Made by a program: the position numbers and the translations under genes
DNA from: UBA668 sp038328705
GTDB taxonomy: Bacteria; Actinomycetota; Acidimicrobiia; Acidimicrobiales; Ilumatobacteraceae
Reading direction: 5' to 3'
Length of the DNA stretch: 22,807 bases
Assembly: GCA_038328705.1 (NCBI GenBank)
Contig: JBBQMG010000059.1
Coordinates: 1 to 22,807 of the forward strand
The notes under the pieces: model-generated
What the model was told of the DNA's origin: nothing
What the model saw: only the letters and a program-made list of their open reading frames with translations
Databases searched by the model: none
Shown: positions 7,341 to 14,413 of the stretch, in pieces
How positions within the stretch are numbered: position 1 is the first letter of the stretch
Layout of the letters: each line of letters begins with the position of its first letter

Positions 7341-8231
7341 ATGATTGCGCTCGAGGGCAATTTCGCATACAGCTTTCTGCTTGGGATGTTCGCAGCTGTC
7401 AACCCGTGTGGGTTCGTCATGCTGCCCGCGTACTTGATGTACTTCCTCGGGCTCGAGAGCCAGCGGAGCGATGCCGAGCCGCAGACGGCCAGCGTGCAAC
7501 GGGCGCTCGTCGTCAGCCTGGCCACATCCGCCGGTTTCATCGCAGTGTTCCTGGTCGTCGGAACCATCTCGAGCCTCGTGACCCGCGGGATCCAGGACAA
7601 CGCGAAGTATGTCTCTCTCGTGGTCGGCGTCGGACTCATCGTCCTGGGCATCATGATGCTGCGCGGTTGGAAGCCGCCGCTGACCACCGCCGGCGCCGGC
7701 CGCGAGCGCAAGCGCACCTTCGTCGGGATGTTTGCGTTCGGCGCTGCCTACGCCGTTGCCTCGATCGGATGCACGATCGGGTTCCTCGTGTCAGCGGTTT
7801 TCGGGTCATTCGCCGCAACGGGCTTCGTCAGCGGCGTGCTCAGCGTCACGCTCTACGGTGCCGGCATGGCGCTGGTCGTGACCGCGTTGACGATGACCCT
7901 CGCGGTCGCCAGCAGCGGGTTGCTGAGAGTCCTGCGCAACGGCCTGCGTTACATCGATCGCGCGGCTGGGGTCTTCATCATCCTGACGGGCGTGTATCTC
8001 ACGTGGTACTGGTACGCCGCAATCACAGGCAGTGGGACCAATGCGATCACCGGTGCGGTCGAGAACTGGCAGAGCCAGCTGGTGACCTTCATGCAGCGCC
8101 AGGGGGTGTGGCGATTGGCGATCGTGCTCGGGTCGGCAGTTGCTGTCGGGCTCACGATCATGGCTGTCTCTCACCGTCGCAGATCAGACCGAGATCAGCA
8201 AACGCCCGACAACGAACAGATCTCGGTCTGA
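7341..8231 (+). CDS. CcdA-like cytochrome c biogenesis/thiol-reductant transporter
   Basis: A 296-residue polytopic membrane protein of the CcdA/DsbD-beta family, which passes reducing equivalents from cytoplasmic thioredoxin to extracytoplasmic thiol proteins. The two conserved cysteines are present: NPCGFVMLP (C23) in the first hydrophobic segment and SIGCTIGFL (C144) in the fourth. Further hydrophobic segments lie near residues 55-80, 90-107, 125-150, 155-180 and 200-220, plus one near the C-terminus, which is longer than minimal CcdA. It follows the selenocysteine thioredoxin by 27 nt and probably forms a relay with it, like the mycobacterial Mpt53/CcdA-like pair. The gene ends inside a long inverted repeat facing the convergent gene. 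No clear Shine-Dalgarno precedes the ATG. Confidence 0.88.
   Translation: MIALEGNFAYSFLLGMFAAVNPCGFVMLPAYLMYFLGLESQRSDAEPQTASVQRALVVSLATSAGFIAVFLVVGTISSLVTRGIQDNAKYVSLVVGVGLIVLGIMMLRGWKPPLTTAGAGRERKRTFVGMFAFGAAYAVASIGCTIGFLVSAVFGSFAATGFVSGVLSVTLYGAGMALVVTALTMTLAVASSGLLRVLRNGLRYIDRAAGVFIILTGVYLTWYWYAAITGSGTNAITGAVENWQSQLVTFMQRQGVWRLAIVLGSAVAVGLTIMAVSHRRRSDRDQQTPDNEQISV
8184..8231. terminator. Bidirectional terminator-like hairpin between convergent genes
   Basis: A perfect 13-bp inverted repeat (TCAGACCGAGATC at 8184-8196 and GATCTCGGTCTGA at 8219-8231) with a 22-nt loop overlaps the last codons and stop of the CcdA-like gene. The converging gene ends at 8234. Position and symmetry suit a two-way terminator; neither side has a clear T-tract. 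Confidence 0.6.
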
Positions 8232-8233
8232 AC

Positions 8234-9394
8234 TCAGAGCGAGCGAGTAGCCGGCGCCATGTAGAACCACACCGCCGACTTCGCACCCGATTCACGAATG
8301 GCATCCCGCGCTGCGAGCACGACGCGGCCAGTCTCGGTGTGTTCGAAGTACCAGTCCTCGAGCGCCCGTGGGCCGGGCAGCGGGCCGGTCACGAGATCGA
8401 GCGCAGCTTCTTCGTAGTAGGAACGGATGTCGTGGCACAGTGCGGTGGTGTTCCCACCTGGCAGCTCGGCGGTCCGCCAATCGGCGCCCTCGGCGATGGC
8501 AACGAGGCTGGCCACGGCTGCGGGCACTTCGGCGGCCTCGATCACTCGTCCGACTGACGAGACACCGCGCCGCTCCGCGACGCGGTCGTACGCACGGCGG
8601 ATACCTCTGGCTTCATCGACGGCCGGCGGGAGCCCAGGGTCGAACCGTGGTGGCAGTGTGCACGACACCTGCTCCGCCTCGGATTCGATGACCACCGGGT
8701 GATCGACCAGCACCGGCCCCGACGGCGCGTCGAGCAGCGCAAAGGCATGGGCGAGCACATCGTGTTGGAACTCGGGATCGCCCGGTCGGCCGAGCGGTCG
8801 GCCCAGCGGGAACTCGCAGTGCAGGGCACGCGGTGGTGCCGTCTTGACCGTCATTGCGCGGACCGATGACAACACGACCGTCGCGATCCCTGCGGCCTCG
8901 AATACGTGGGCGAGCACACTCACGGTGCGCGTGCACAGCGGTCAAACGGGTGTCAACAGCACGACATCGACGCCGTCGGCACGCAGCGCAGCCGCAGCCG
9001 CCGGCCCACTGTCGAAACGGACAGTCGAGAGGTCGTCGGGTTGGTTGCCCGCGAATGACACATGACGCGGTGCCACTGCACCGATCACACCACGGGCGGC
9101 GAGCTCCTCCAGCCGGTCGATCGGATAGACGACGTTGAGATCCATCGCAAACGCTGAACGATCGAAGTTGGGGCTCCAGTGGCCGAGAATCAGGTCGCGC
9201 CGTGACCGATCGATGAGCCGGTAGCTCGTATCGCCGCCGTCGAAGGCGTTGGCCTCTGGCGTGTGCAAGGCCGCTGACGTGACGATCGCAACCGTCGACG
9301 ACGCGAGCGTTGCGGGGGTCACGAACGCGGGCGAGTCGAACGTCGGGCCGGGCAGCGATGACGAATGGGCCCGCATTGCCTGATCACCGTTCAT
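8234..9394 (-). CDS. Selenoprotein of the glycine/sarcosine/betaine/proline reductase B family (PrdB/GrdB-like)
   Basis: A 386-codon frame with one internal TGA at 8944-8942. The N-terminal part has STVAIVTSAALHTPEANAF, DGGDTSYRLI, the FDRSAFAMDLNVVYPIDRL segment and GAVAPRHVSFAG, hallmarks of the reductase selenoprotein B family. The sequence runs DVVLLTPV-(TGA)-PLCTRTVSVLAHVFEA, placing Sec at 151 and Cys at 154 (UxxC). The C-terminal part includes APPRALHCEFPLGRPLG, a family motif. Catabolic members act in Stickland amino-acid reduction; the role of stand-alone homologues such as this is not established, but a redox function at the UxxC is likely. GGAGG precedes the ATG at 9394 by 5 nt; GTG at 9406 is less likely. 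It lies 143 nt downstream of the dehydrogenase gene and converges on the CcdA-like gene. A gene caller would report a truncated C-terminal ORF. Confidence 0.85.
8914..8930 (-). promoter_or_regulatory. Bacterial SECIS-like hairpin of the PrdB-like gene
   Basis: Reading the minus strand, GCGCAC (8930-8925) pairs with GTGTGC (8919-8914) over 6 bp including one G-U pair, closing the loop CGTGA (8924-8920). The loop starts 18 nt after the TGA and has G in its second position, within the usual bacterial SECIS range. A lower GTG/CAC helix could extend it. It is weaker than the thioredoxin hairpin, but placed correctly. Confidence 0.55.
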
Positions 9395-9421
9395 GTCGTC
9401 CTCCACAATCGTTGAACGCCG

Positions 9422-9459
9422 AGCTTGTCATGCCGGTCGCGCTGGCGGCGACACAAGCT
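9422..9459. other. Nested inverted repeat upstream of the PrdB-like gene
   Basis: The 143-nt gap between the dehydrogenase stop (9538) and the PrdB-like start holds AGCTTGT (9422-9428) with ACAAGCT (9453-9459), enclosing GTCGC (9436-9440) with GCGAC (9448-9452). It could be a weak terminator for the upstream operon or a leader structure for the selenoprotein gene. I see no tRNA or small ORF in this gap. Confidence 0.3.
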
Positions 9460-9537
9460 GCTGCCCTCCTGCGGCGCCGAAGTGGTCGACTCGATGGCGG
9501 TCTTCCTGTGTGGCACCTTGCATGGGAGGAACCGCGC

Positions 9538-10449
9538 TCAGTCGAGTTCGGCGGCCGAGCGGTATGCCATCTCCACGATTCGTAGGGCGGTGAGGCCGAC
9601 TTCGGCCGAGGCGATCGGGGTCTCGCCGGTGGCACAGCAGTGGGCGAAGTCGGCCATCTGGGCCTGGTACATCGGCAGTGAGCAGTGCTCGTAGCCCTCG
9701 GGTGGTGGTGCGGATGGCGTGAACTCGGGCCAGATACGGTCGTGACCGGCAGTGCCATAGACCTCGGTGTCGGCCTCGACGCCGTCGAGCCGGGGTTGCC
9801 ACCAGCCGCATTCCACCACACTGCGTACGCCGTTGGACCAGTCGATCACCACAACGCCATCGTCGTCGACCGCGTATGCCCCGTAGGCGGTGCCCAGCGA
9901 GGCGGTCACTCGCACCGGCTGCGGGTCACCAAGTAGGAAGCGCACCGTGTCGATGGCATGGATGCCCATGTCGATGAGCGCACCACCTCCGGCGAGTGCT
10001 GGGTCCGTGAACCATCCACTCGGACCCCATCCTGCGTGGATGCCGTACCCCCGAGTGCGCACCGGTCGTCCAACGCCGCCCGCTGCAATTCGGTCACGCA
10101 TGGAAATCACCTCGTACCGATAGCGCCACATGTGCCCGACGAGCAGGGTGAGGCCGGCTGTCGACGCGGCAGCGGCGATCTCCTCGCCCTCGATCACCGT
10201 GATCGCCATCGGTTTGTCGAGAAGCACATGCTTGCCCGCGGCGAGCGCGGCCATTGCCTGCGGATGGTGCAGCACGTTCGGGGTGCCGATGACGACAGCG
10301 TCGACGTCGTTTGAAGTCACCGCGGCCTGCCAGTCGTCGGCGGAGCGACAGATGTGTGTGATCTCCAGCCCACAGGCAAGTGCGGCCTGCTCGTGCATCC
10401 GGCCGATGAAGCCGTGGCCCAGCAGTGCGAGTCGCAACGAACTACTCAT
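9538..10449 (-). CDS. Gfo/Idh/MocA-family NAD(P)-dependent sugar dehydrogenase
   Basis: A 303-residue cytoplasmic oxidoreductase. The N-terminal Rossmann fold has LALLGHGFIGRMH (nucleotide loop near residues 11-16) and VVIGTPNVLHHP. The catalytic lysine motif KHVLLDKPMA has Lys79, and the C-terminal domain carries GGGALIDMGIHAIDTVRFLLG with D160 and H164. These enzymes oxidise or reduce a hydroxyl of a sugar, sugar phosphate or inositol. The ATG at 10449 overlaps the 3' end of the aminotransferase gene by 8 bases, so they are coupled; the longer frame lies inside that gene. In kanosamine synthesis (NtdA/NtdC) a DegT aminotransferase works with a Gfo/Idh/MocA dehydrogenase at C3 of glucose 6-phosphate; a similar pairing here is inferred. 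Confidence 0.9.
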   Translation of the reverse strand: MSSSLRLALLGHGFIGRMHEQAALACGLEITHICRSADDWQAAVTSNDVDAVVIGTPNVLHHPQAMAALAAGKHVLLDKPMAITVIEGEEIAAAASTAGLTLLVGHMWRYRYEVISMRDRIAAGGVGRPVRTRGYGIHAGWGPSGWFTDPALAGGGALIDMGIHAIDTVRFLLGDPQPVRVTASLGTAYGAYAVDDDGVVVIDWSNGVRSVVECGWWQPRLDGVEADTEVYGTAGHDRIWPEFTPSAPPPEGYEHCSLPMYQAQMADFAHCCATGETPIASAEVGLTALRIVEMAYRSAAELD

Positions 10450-11698
10450 CTGGCGTCGCCCACATGGTGACGATCTCGGAGGCGCGAGCCTGGATGCGGG
10501 CTGCGGCGCGGGCGACGTCGAGAACGTCCTCGCGATCGGCCAGCAGCAGTCGGTGCTGCAACCAGACCGTGCTGGCCGCGGCGTGCTCGGCACGCGGAAG
10601 GCTCAGCGTCGAGTAGTCGATGGTTGGCGCGTGCTCACGCAGCCGCGGTGCGAAGTTCCGGTTGCGGAACAGGGCCAGTTCGTTGAGCGATGGATAGGAG
10701 ACGCCCATCGGGATGCCCTCGGCGCCGAGTGCCGCCTCGAACATCTGCAACGAAAGCCCAGCGAACTGGTCACTGTCGTAGTGGATCACGTAGCAGTAGT
10801 TGCCCTGAGTCGACATACGTGGGTCGCGCCGCGGGGTGCGCAGCCCGGGGATCTCGTCGAGCGCGCTGTTGAGCGCAATGGCATTGTCGTTGCGGATTCG
10901 GTTCTGCTCGGGGAAGCGGTCGAGCTGCGCTTGCAGCACGGCACCCTGCCACTCGGTCATCCGCAGGTTCGAACCGTAGGTTGCGTGATGGTAGAACCAC
11001 ATGTCCTTCACCCGACCGCAGTCCGCATACGCCCATGCTCGATCGCGGAGCTCCTCGTTGTTGCAGATCAACACCCCGCCCTCACCGGCAGTCATCAGCT
11101 TGGACCGTTGCATCGAGAAGCTGCCGAAGTCGCCCCACGAGCCGACGCCACGTCCTCGCCAGAACGTGCCGTGAGCATGGGCGCAGTCTTCGATGAGGCT
11201 CAACCCGCGGCGAGCGCACAGGTCGGTGAGCGCGTCGAGGTCGGCGGCCGCGCCCGCGACATGGACGGCAATGATCGCCTTGGTGCGTGGTGTGATTGCT
11301 GCTTCGGCGGCCGCGACATCGATGCACAACGTGTCGGGATCGATGTCGACCAGGACTGGGGAAGCGTTGACCGCGAGAACTGCCCCGGCGGACGCGACGA
11401 ACGTCATCCCTGGAACGATCACTTCGTCACCGTCGCCCACATCGCACGCGACGAGCGCTGCCTCCAGGGTGTGCGTGCCGTTGGTGAGCGCCATCCCGAA
11501 GCGAGCACCATGGTAGGCGGCAAAGTTGGCCGCAAAGGTCGACGCGACATTGCCGTTGCCCTGCCACCACCCGCCCTCCTCGAGAACCTGCAGCAACCTG
11601 CCGCGCTCTCCTTCGTCCCACACCGGCCACGAGGGGTAGTCGGTACTGCGAACTGGCGTGCCGCCGAGAATGGCGGGTGTGTCGATGATGCTGGTCAT
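10442..11698 (-). CDS. DegT/DnrJ/EryC1-family PLP aminotransferase
   Basis: A 418-residue PLP enzyme. LTNGTHTLEAAL (about 71-82) is the phosphate-binding segment. DEVIVPGMTFVASAGAVL and PVLVDIDPDTLCID are typical of the family. The cofactor-ring aspartate lies in LIEDCAHAHG (D171), and the Schiff-base lysine is K200 in SFSMQRSKLMTAGEGG. Members interconvert keto and amino sugars or cyclitols with Glu/Gln as nitrogen partner; the closest pattern I recall is the scyllo-inosose/AHBA-synthase-like group. Its start overlaps the NagB-like stop (ATGA), and its end overlaps the dehydrogenase start. The context suggests conversion of an amino sugar to the keto form, or the reverse; direction is not shown. 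Confidence 0.92.
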   Translation of the reverse strand: MTSIIDTPAILGGTPVRSTDYPSWPVWDEGERGRLLQVLEEGGWWQGNGNVASTFAANFAAYHGARFGMALTNGTHTLEAALVACDVGDGDEVIVPGMTFVASAGAVLAVNASPVLVDIDPDTLCIDVAAAEAAITPRTKAIIAVHVAGAAADLDALTDLCARRGLSLIEDCAHAHGTFWRGRGVGSWGDFGSFSMQRSKLMTAGEGGVLICNNEELRDRAWAYADCGRVKDMWFYHHATYGSNLRMTEWQGAVLQAQLDRFPEQNRIRNDNAIALNSALDEIPGLRTPRRDPRMSTQGNYCYVIHYDSDQFAGLSLQMFEAALGAEGIPMGVSYPSLNELALFRNRNFAPRLREHAPTIDYSTLSLPRAEHAAASTVWLQHRLLLADREDVLDVARAAARIQARASEIVTMWATPDE

Positions 11699-12426
11699 AC
11701 TGGCTCCAGAAGCGTTCGGGGATAGGTCGCTCCGTCGAGGGCGGCGTGGTCGCCGATGACGGTGAGATCTGGGTGATCGAAAAGGCTGCTGGCGGGCACC
11801 AGTGGCGACTTTCGTCGTGTCAACAGTGCAGCCACGGCCTCATTCTTGGCTACACCGGTGGCGATGAGAATGATCGAGCGCGCCTCGGCAATTGTTGCCA
11901 GACCCTGCGTGACCACCTGGTGCGGCACGTGGTCGAGACTGGTGAAGAATCGCGCGTTGTCGGCACGTGTGGCGTCGTGGAGGAAGCCGACGTGTGTCCT
12001 GCTCGCGATCGCTGTGCCCGGCTCGTTGAAGCCGATGTGTCCGTTGCGACCGATCCCGAGGATCTGCACGTCGACTCCGCCGAGATCGCACAGCAGCCGC
12101 TCGTAGCGTTCTGCAGCAAGGTCGAGATCTTCCGAGTCGACGTCGGGAGCGTGCACGTGGTGCTGGGGTAGACCGAGTGGCGCCGCCAGCTGGTCGATGA
12201 TCACCGTGCGGTAGCGACGTGGATCTGCTGGGGTCAGCCCGACGTACTCGTCCAGCAAGCACAGCTGTACATCCTCTGGCAGTGACCGAGCGCGGACCAG
12301 TTCGCGGTATGTCAGCACGGGTGACGAGCCGGTGGCCACCCCGAGCACATGCGGTCTCCTCGCAGCGATCAACGTCGCAGCTGCGCGTGCCACCGTCTGT
12401 TCGTCGGCGCCGACCAGAACTCTCAT
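11695..12426 (-). CDS. nagB: Glucosamine-6-phosphate deaminase (NagB-like)
   Basis: A 243-residue enzyme of the NagB/6-phosphogluconolactonase superfamily, the size of monomeric bacterial NagB. Conserved parts are LGVATGSSP (about 28-36, phosphate loop), the catalytic LLDEYVGL (57-64), and GIGRNGHIGFNEPG (124-137) with His130 and Glu135. NagB converts glucosamine 6-phosphate to fructose 6-phosphate and ammonia. Asn replaces the Asp of E. coli NagB in this motif, which as I recall is normal for Gram-positive NagB. The ATG at 12426 was chosen because conserved sequence starts there; the longer frame lies inside the neighbour. A 4-nt gap follows the Fe-ADH-like gene and an ATGA overlap leads to the aminotransferase gene. 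A related amino-sugar phosphate is possible as substrate. Confidence 0.88.
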   Translation of the reverse strand: MRVLVGADEQTVARAAATLIAARRPHVLGVATGSSPVLTYRELVRARSLPEDVQLCLLDEYVGLTPADPRRYRTVIIDQLAAPLGLPQHHVHAPDVDSEDLDLAAERYERLLCDLGGVDVQILGIGRNGHIGFNEPGTAIASRTHVGFLHDATRADNARFFTSLDHVPHQVVTQGLATIAEARSIILIATGVAKNEAVAALLTRRKSPLVPASSLFDHPDLTVIGDHAALDGATYPRTLLEPV

Positions 12427-12430
12427 CCGA

Positions 12431-13465
12431 TCAGCTCGCGCGCAGTGCAGCGCGCACAGCATCGAGGACGCCGTCGTCGACGACCAAGTCGTTGGCCTGC
12501 GAGAACCACAGGCCCTGCTCATCCACGAATGAGGGCATCCGGCGCAACGATGCTTCGACCTCTTGCCAGGTGACGCCCAATTCGGTGAGGTCGGTGCGCA
12601 TCTGTGCCAGCTCGGCGATTCGGCGCGGCCGGCCGGGATCATTGCCCTGCAGGGTGGACATGATGAGGACGCCCAACGTCACCAGTTCTCCGTGCATGAT
12701 GGTGCGCCCGGTAACCTCCTCGAATGAGTAGGCGAAGAAGTGCTCGCTGCCCTCCTCGAAGCGGGCATGGCCGAGCGCATGGCAGCGCCAGCCGATGTCG
12801 CGATGGCATTCCATCAGCCGACGAAGCCCGTCATCACTGCCGGCAGCCAACGACGGAGCGAGGTCCTCGAGCTCGTCGAGGTACGCCAGCGACATCGTTG
12901 CGGCCTCCTCATCCCAGGGTTGGTCCCTGCCCGCGGCTGTGGCCAGTTGCCAATCGAAGCGAGCGGTGTGGCACGAGAGGACGTCTCCGATGCCGCCGCG
13001 CACAAGAGCGGCGGGGGCCGACGCGATGAGATCGAAGTCGACCAGCACCCTCTCGGGTACTGCGTCACCTTCGTAGCGAACGCCACCTGCGTCGCGTAGC
13101 GCAGTCATCCTCGTGAAGCAGGCGTTGACGGAGGGGAGCGAAGGCACCTGGTAGAGCGGCACCGATCGCCGCCAGTGCAGCCACTTCGCAGCGTCCATCG
13201 CCGAACCGCCACCGATGCCGATCACCGCGTCCACGGCCGGCAGGGTGGCGACGAGGTGCTCGAGGTGCGAGGGCGTGAGATCGCCAGCGGGGATCACGAT
13301 CGTGGGCGGATGAGGTAGCGAGGGCTCCAGCAGCGCCCACGGCTCCGGGTGGGTGACAACGGCGTACGAGGCGATTCCGGTCAGTTCGGTCGCGAGCAGG
13401 TGGCGCCCGTACGACGTGGTAAAACCCTTGGCCCAGTCGCCGGTCAGGACAGTCGCAGCGCTCAT
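12431..13465 (-). CDS. Iron-containing alcohol dehydrogenase, glycerol-1-phosphate-dehydrogenase-like
   Basis: A 344-residue protein of the Fe-ADH/dehydroquinate-synthase-like fold. VIGIGGGSAMDAAKWLHW (about 81-98) is the NAD-binding glycine-rich motif of glycerol-1-phosphate dehydrogenase-type enzymes. Metal ligands are recognisable as D161 in GGIGDVLS, H242 in GSEHFFAY and H258 in IMHGE. The reaction is probably NAD(P)-dependent oxidation or reduction of a sugar or polyol phosphate; archaeal-type glycerol-1-phosphate synthesis is unlikely in this catabolic setting. The related 2-deoxy-scyllo-inosose synthase branch is an alternative to consider given the DegT neighbour. Its ATG overlaps the deacetylase stop (ATGA). 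The frame is open to 13798, but that part is inside the deacetylase gene. Confidence 0.8.
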   Translation of the reverse strand: MSAATVLTGDWAKGFTTSYGRHLLATELTGIASYAVVTHPEPWALLEPSLPHPPTIVIPAGDLTPSHLEHLVATLPAVDAVIGIGGGSAMDAAKWLHWRRSVPLYQVPSLPSVNACFTRMTALRDAGGVRYEGDAVPERVLVDFDLIASAPAALVRGGIGDVLSCHTARFDWQLATAAGRDQPWDEEAATMSLAYLDELEDLAPSLAAGSDDGLRRLMECHRDIGWRCHALGHARFEEGSEHFFAYSFEEVTGRTIMHGELVTLGVLIMSTLQGNDPGRPRRIAELAQMRTDLTELGVTWQEVEASLRRMPSFVDEQGLWFSQANDLVVDDGVLDAVRAALRAS

Positions 13466-14304
13466 GTTCGACGAACTCCCAAATGCGCCAGATACCCCGC
13501 CAGTCCGCCGAAGGTGACGATGCGGAACTCTTCTGCGGCGCCGAGACCGTGGGCGGCGCCAGTTGCGGCCGCACCAGCCGCGACCAGTGCTTCCATCATC
13601 GGGCGAATGTCGCCGGTGGCGACCACGTTGGCGGCCAGCGGGAGATCCCAGCCTCCTGTGGACGCTTGAAGACACAACTGGTTGGCGAAGTTGGTCATCA
13701 TCGTGGTGTGCTGACAGGCGGCTTCGATCTTGCGGTCGAGCGTGCTGGAGATGTCCACGACGTCGGTGACGTCCACGACCTTGCGACCGAAATACCACCG
13801 CTCGAAGCAGCCGTGCAACTGCAGGCCCTCAGCAAGGTGTTCTGGATGGTGCTTGTCGAACTGGCTGGTCCAGAATGCTTCGTCGGCAGCGGCCGCGACC
13901 TTGATGTGGTCCTGGTTGTCTTCGCCATACATGGCATAGGGGTCGAAGGTGACGAGCGCGTAAGGGCGGTGCAGTCGGATCTGGCGGATGAACCGTTCGC
14001 GCAGCGCCACTTCGCTGACATCGGCGAGCGTGTCGGTGGGGTAGCCGAGTTCCACGATCTCGGCGACCCCGAGAATGTCCGCAGCGCGTTCGAACTCGGT
14101 GGAGTTGGCAGCGATCGTGTCCGCTTCGGAGAGACCAACCGAGTCCCACCGGTCATCGGTGACCCTGACGACCACGACCCGCCACCCGGCCGCTGCCCAT
14201 GCTGCGACGGTTCCGCCGAGAAAGAGGGCGACATCGTCGGCGTGGGCGACGAGGAGCAGGACGACGCGCTGGTTCCCCAATTCGATCTCACGTATCGCAG
14301 GCAT
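13462..14304 (-). CDS. PIG-L/LmbE-family N-acetyl sugar deacetylase
   Basis: A 280-residue zinc-dependent deacetylase. VVLLLVAHADDVALFLGG carries the family AHxDD motif (His21, Asp23, Asp24), with Ala in place of the usual Pro. The third zinc histidine is H133 in EDNQDHIKVAAAADEAFW. The family includes MshB, GlcNAc-PI deacetylase and archaeal diacetylchitobiose deacetylase (Dac). No signal peptide is seen, so it would act on imported sugar in the cytoplasm. It heads the minus-strand operon. I chose the ATG at 14304, placed for a leaderless transcript; ATG 14331 and TTG 14340 are alternatives. With NagB and a GH35 enzyme nearby, removal of acetyl from a GlcNAc-type sugar before hydrolysis or deamination is the likely role. 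Confidence 0.88.
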   Translation of the reverse strand: MPAIREIELGNQRVVLLLVAHADDVALFLGGTVAAWAAAGWRVVVVRVTDDRWDSVGLSEADTIAANSTEFERAADILGVAEIVELGYPTDTLADVSEVALRERFIRQIRLHRPYALVTFDPYAMYGEDNQDHIKVAAAADEAFWTSQFDKHHPEHLAEGLQLHGCFERWYFGRKVVDVTDVVDISSTLDRKIEAACQHTTMMTNFANQLCLQASTGGWDLPLAANVVATGDIRPMMEALVAAGAAATGAAHGLGAAEEFRIVTFGGLAGYLAHLGVRRT

Positions 14305-14340
14305 TGAGCGCAACTGTAGCACCTGCGTCATTTCGGTCAA
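14305..14340 (-). promoter_or_regulatory. Candidate promoter of the deacetylase operon
   Basis: On the minus strand TTGACC (14340-14335) and TACAGT (14318-14313) are 16 bp apart, with the -10 ending 8 nt before the ATG at 14304. This fits a leaderless transcript. If ATG 14331 is the real start, this promoter call fails. Confidence 0.3.
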
Positions 14341-14378
14341 TAGTCTTGACTGAAGTCCATCGTGAAAGTTTTGCCTCT

Positions 14379-14399
14379 TGTAAGGAAGGTTTCCTTACA
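14379..14399. promoter_or_regulatory. Palindromic ROK operator within the ROK-gene promoter
   Basis: A perfect 9-bp inverted repeat with 3-bp spacer, TGTAAGGAA (14379-14387) and TTCCTTACA (14391-14399), lies just upstream of the ROK gene. It sits between a possible -35 TTGTAA (14378-14383) and -10 TATTCT (14401-14406), 17 bp apart; the GTG follows the -10 by 7 nt. GGAA/TTCC-type palindromes are typical of ROK repressor sites. Occupancy would block the plus-strand promoter and perhaps also the divergent operon. Confidence 0.65.
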
Positions 14400-14413
14400 T
14401 TATTCTGACCGCC

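Noticed and set aside
7337..8557. 406-codon plus-strand frame overlapping the CcdA-like gene
   Set aside because: Arg/His-rich composition with no recognisable fold; the overlapping frame encodes a clear CcdA-like protein.
9395..9537. Possible tRNA-Sec or small gene in the gap upstream of the PrdB-like gene
   Set aside because: No T-arm consensus or acceptor-stem pairing could be found on either strand; only a weak nested inverted repeat is present.
12427..12642. Longer N-terminus for the NagB-like protein
   Set aside because: The extension lies inside the upstream Fe-ADH-like gene and lacks similarity; the conserved domain starts at ATG 12426.
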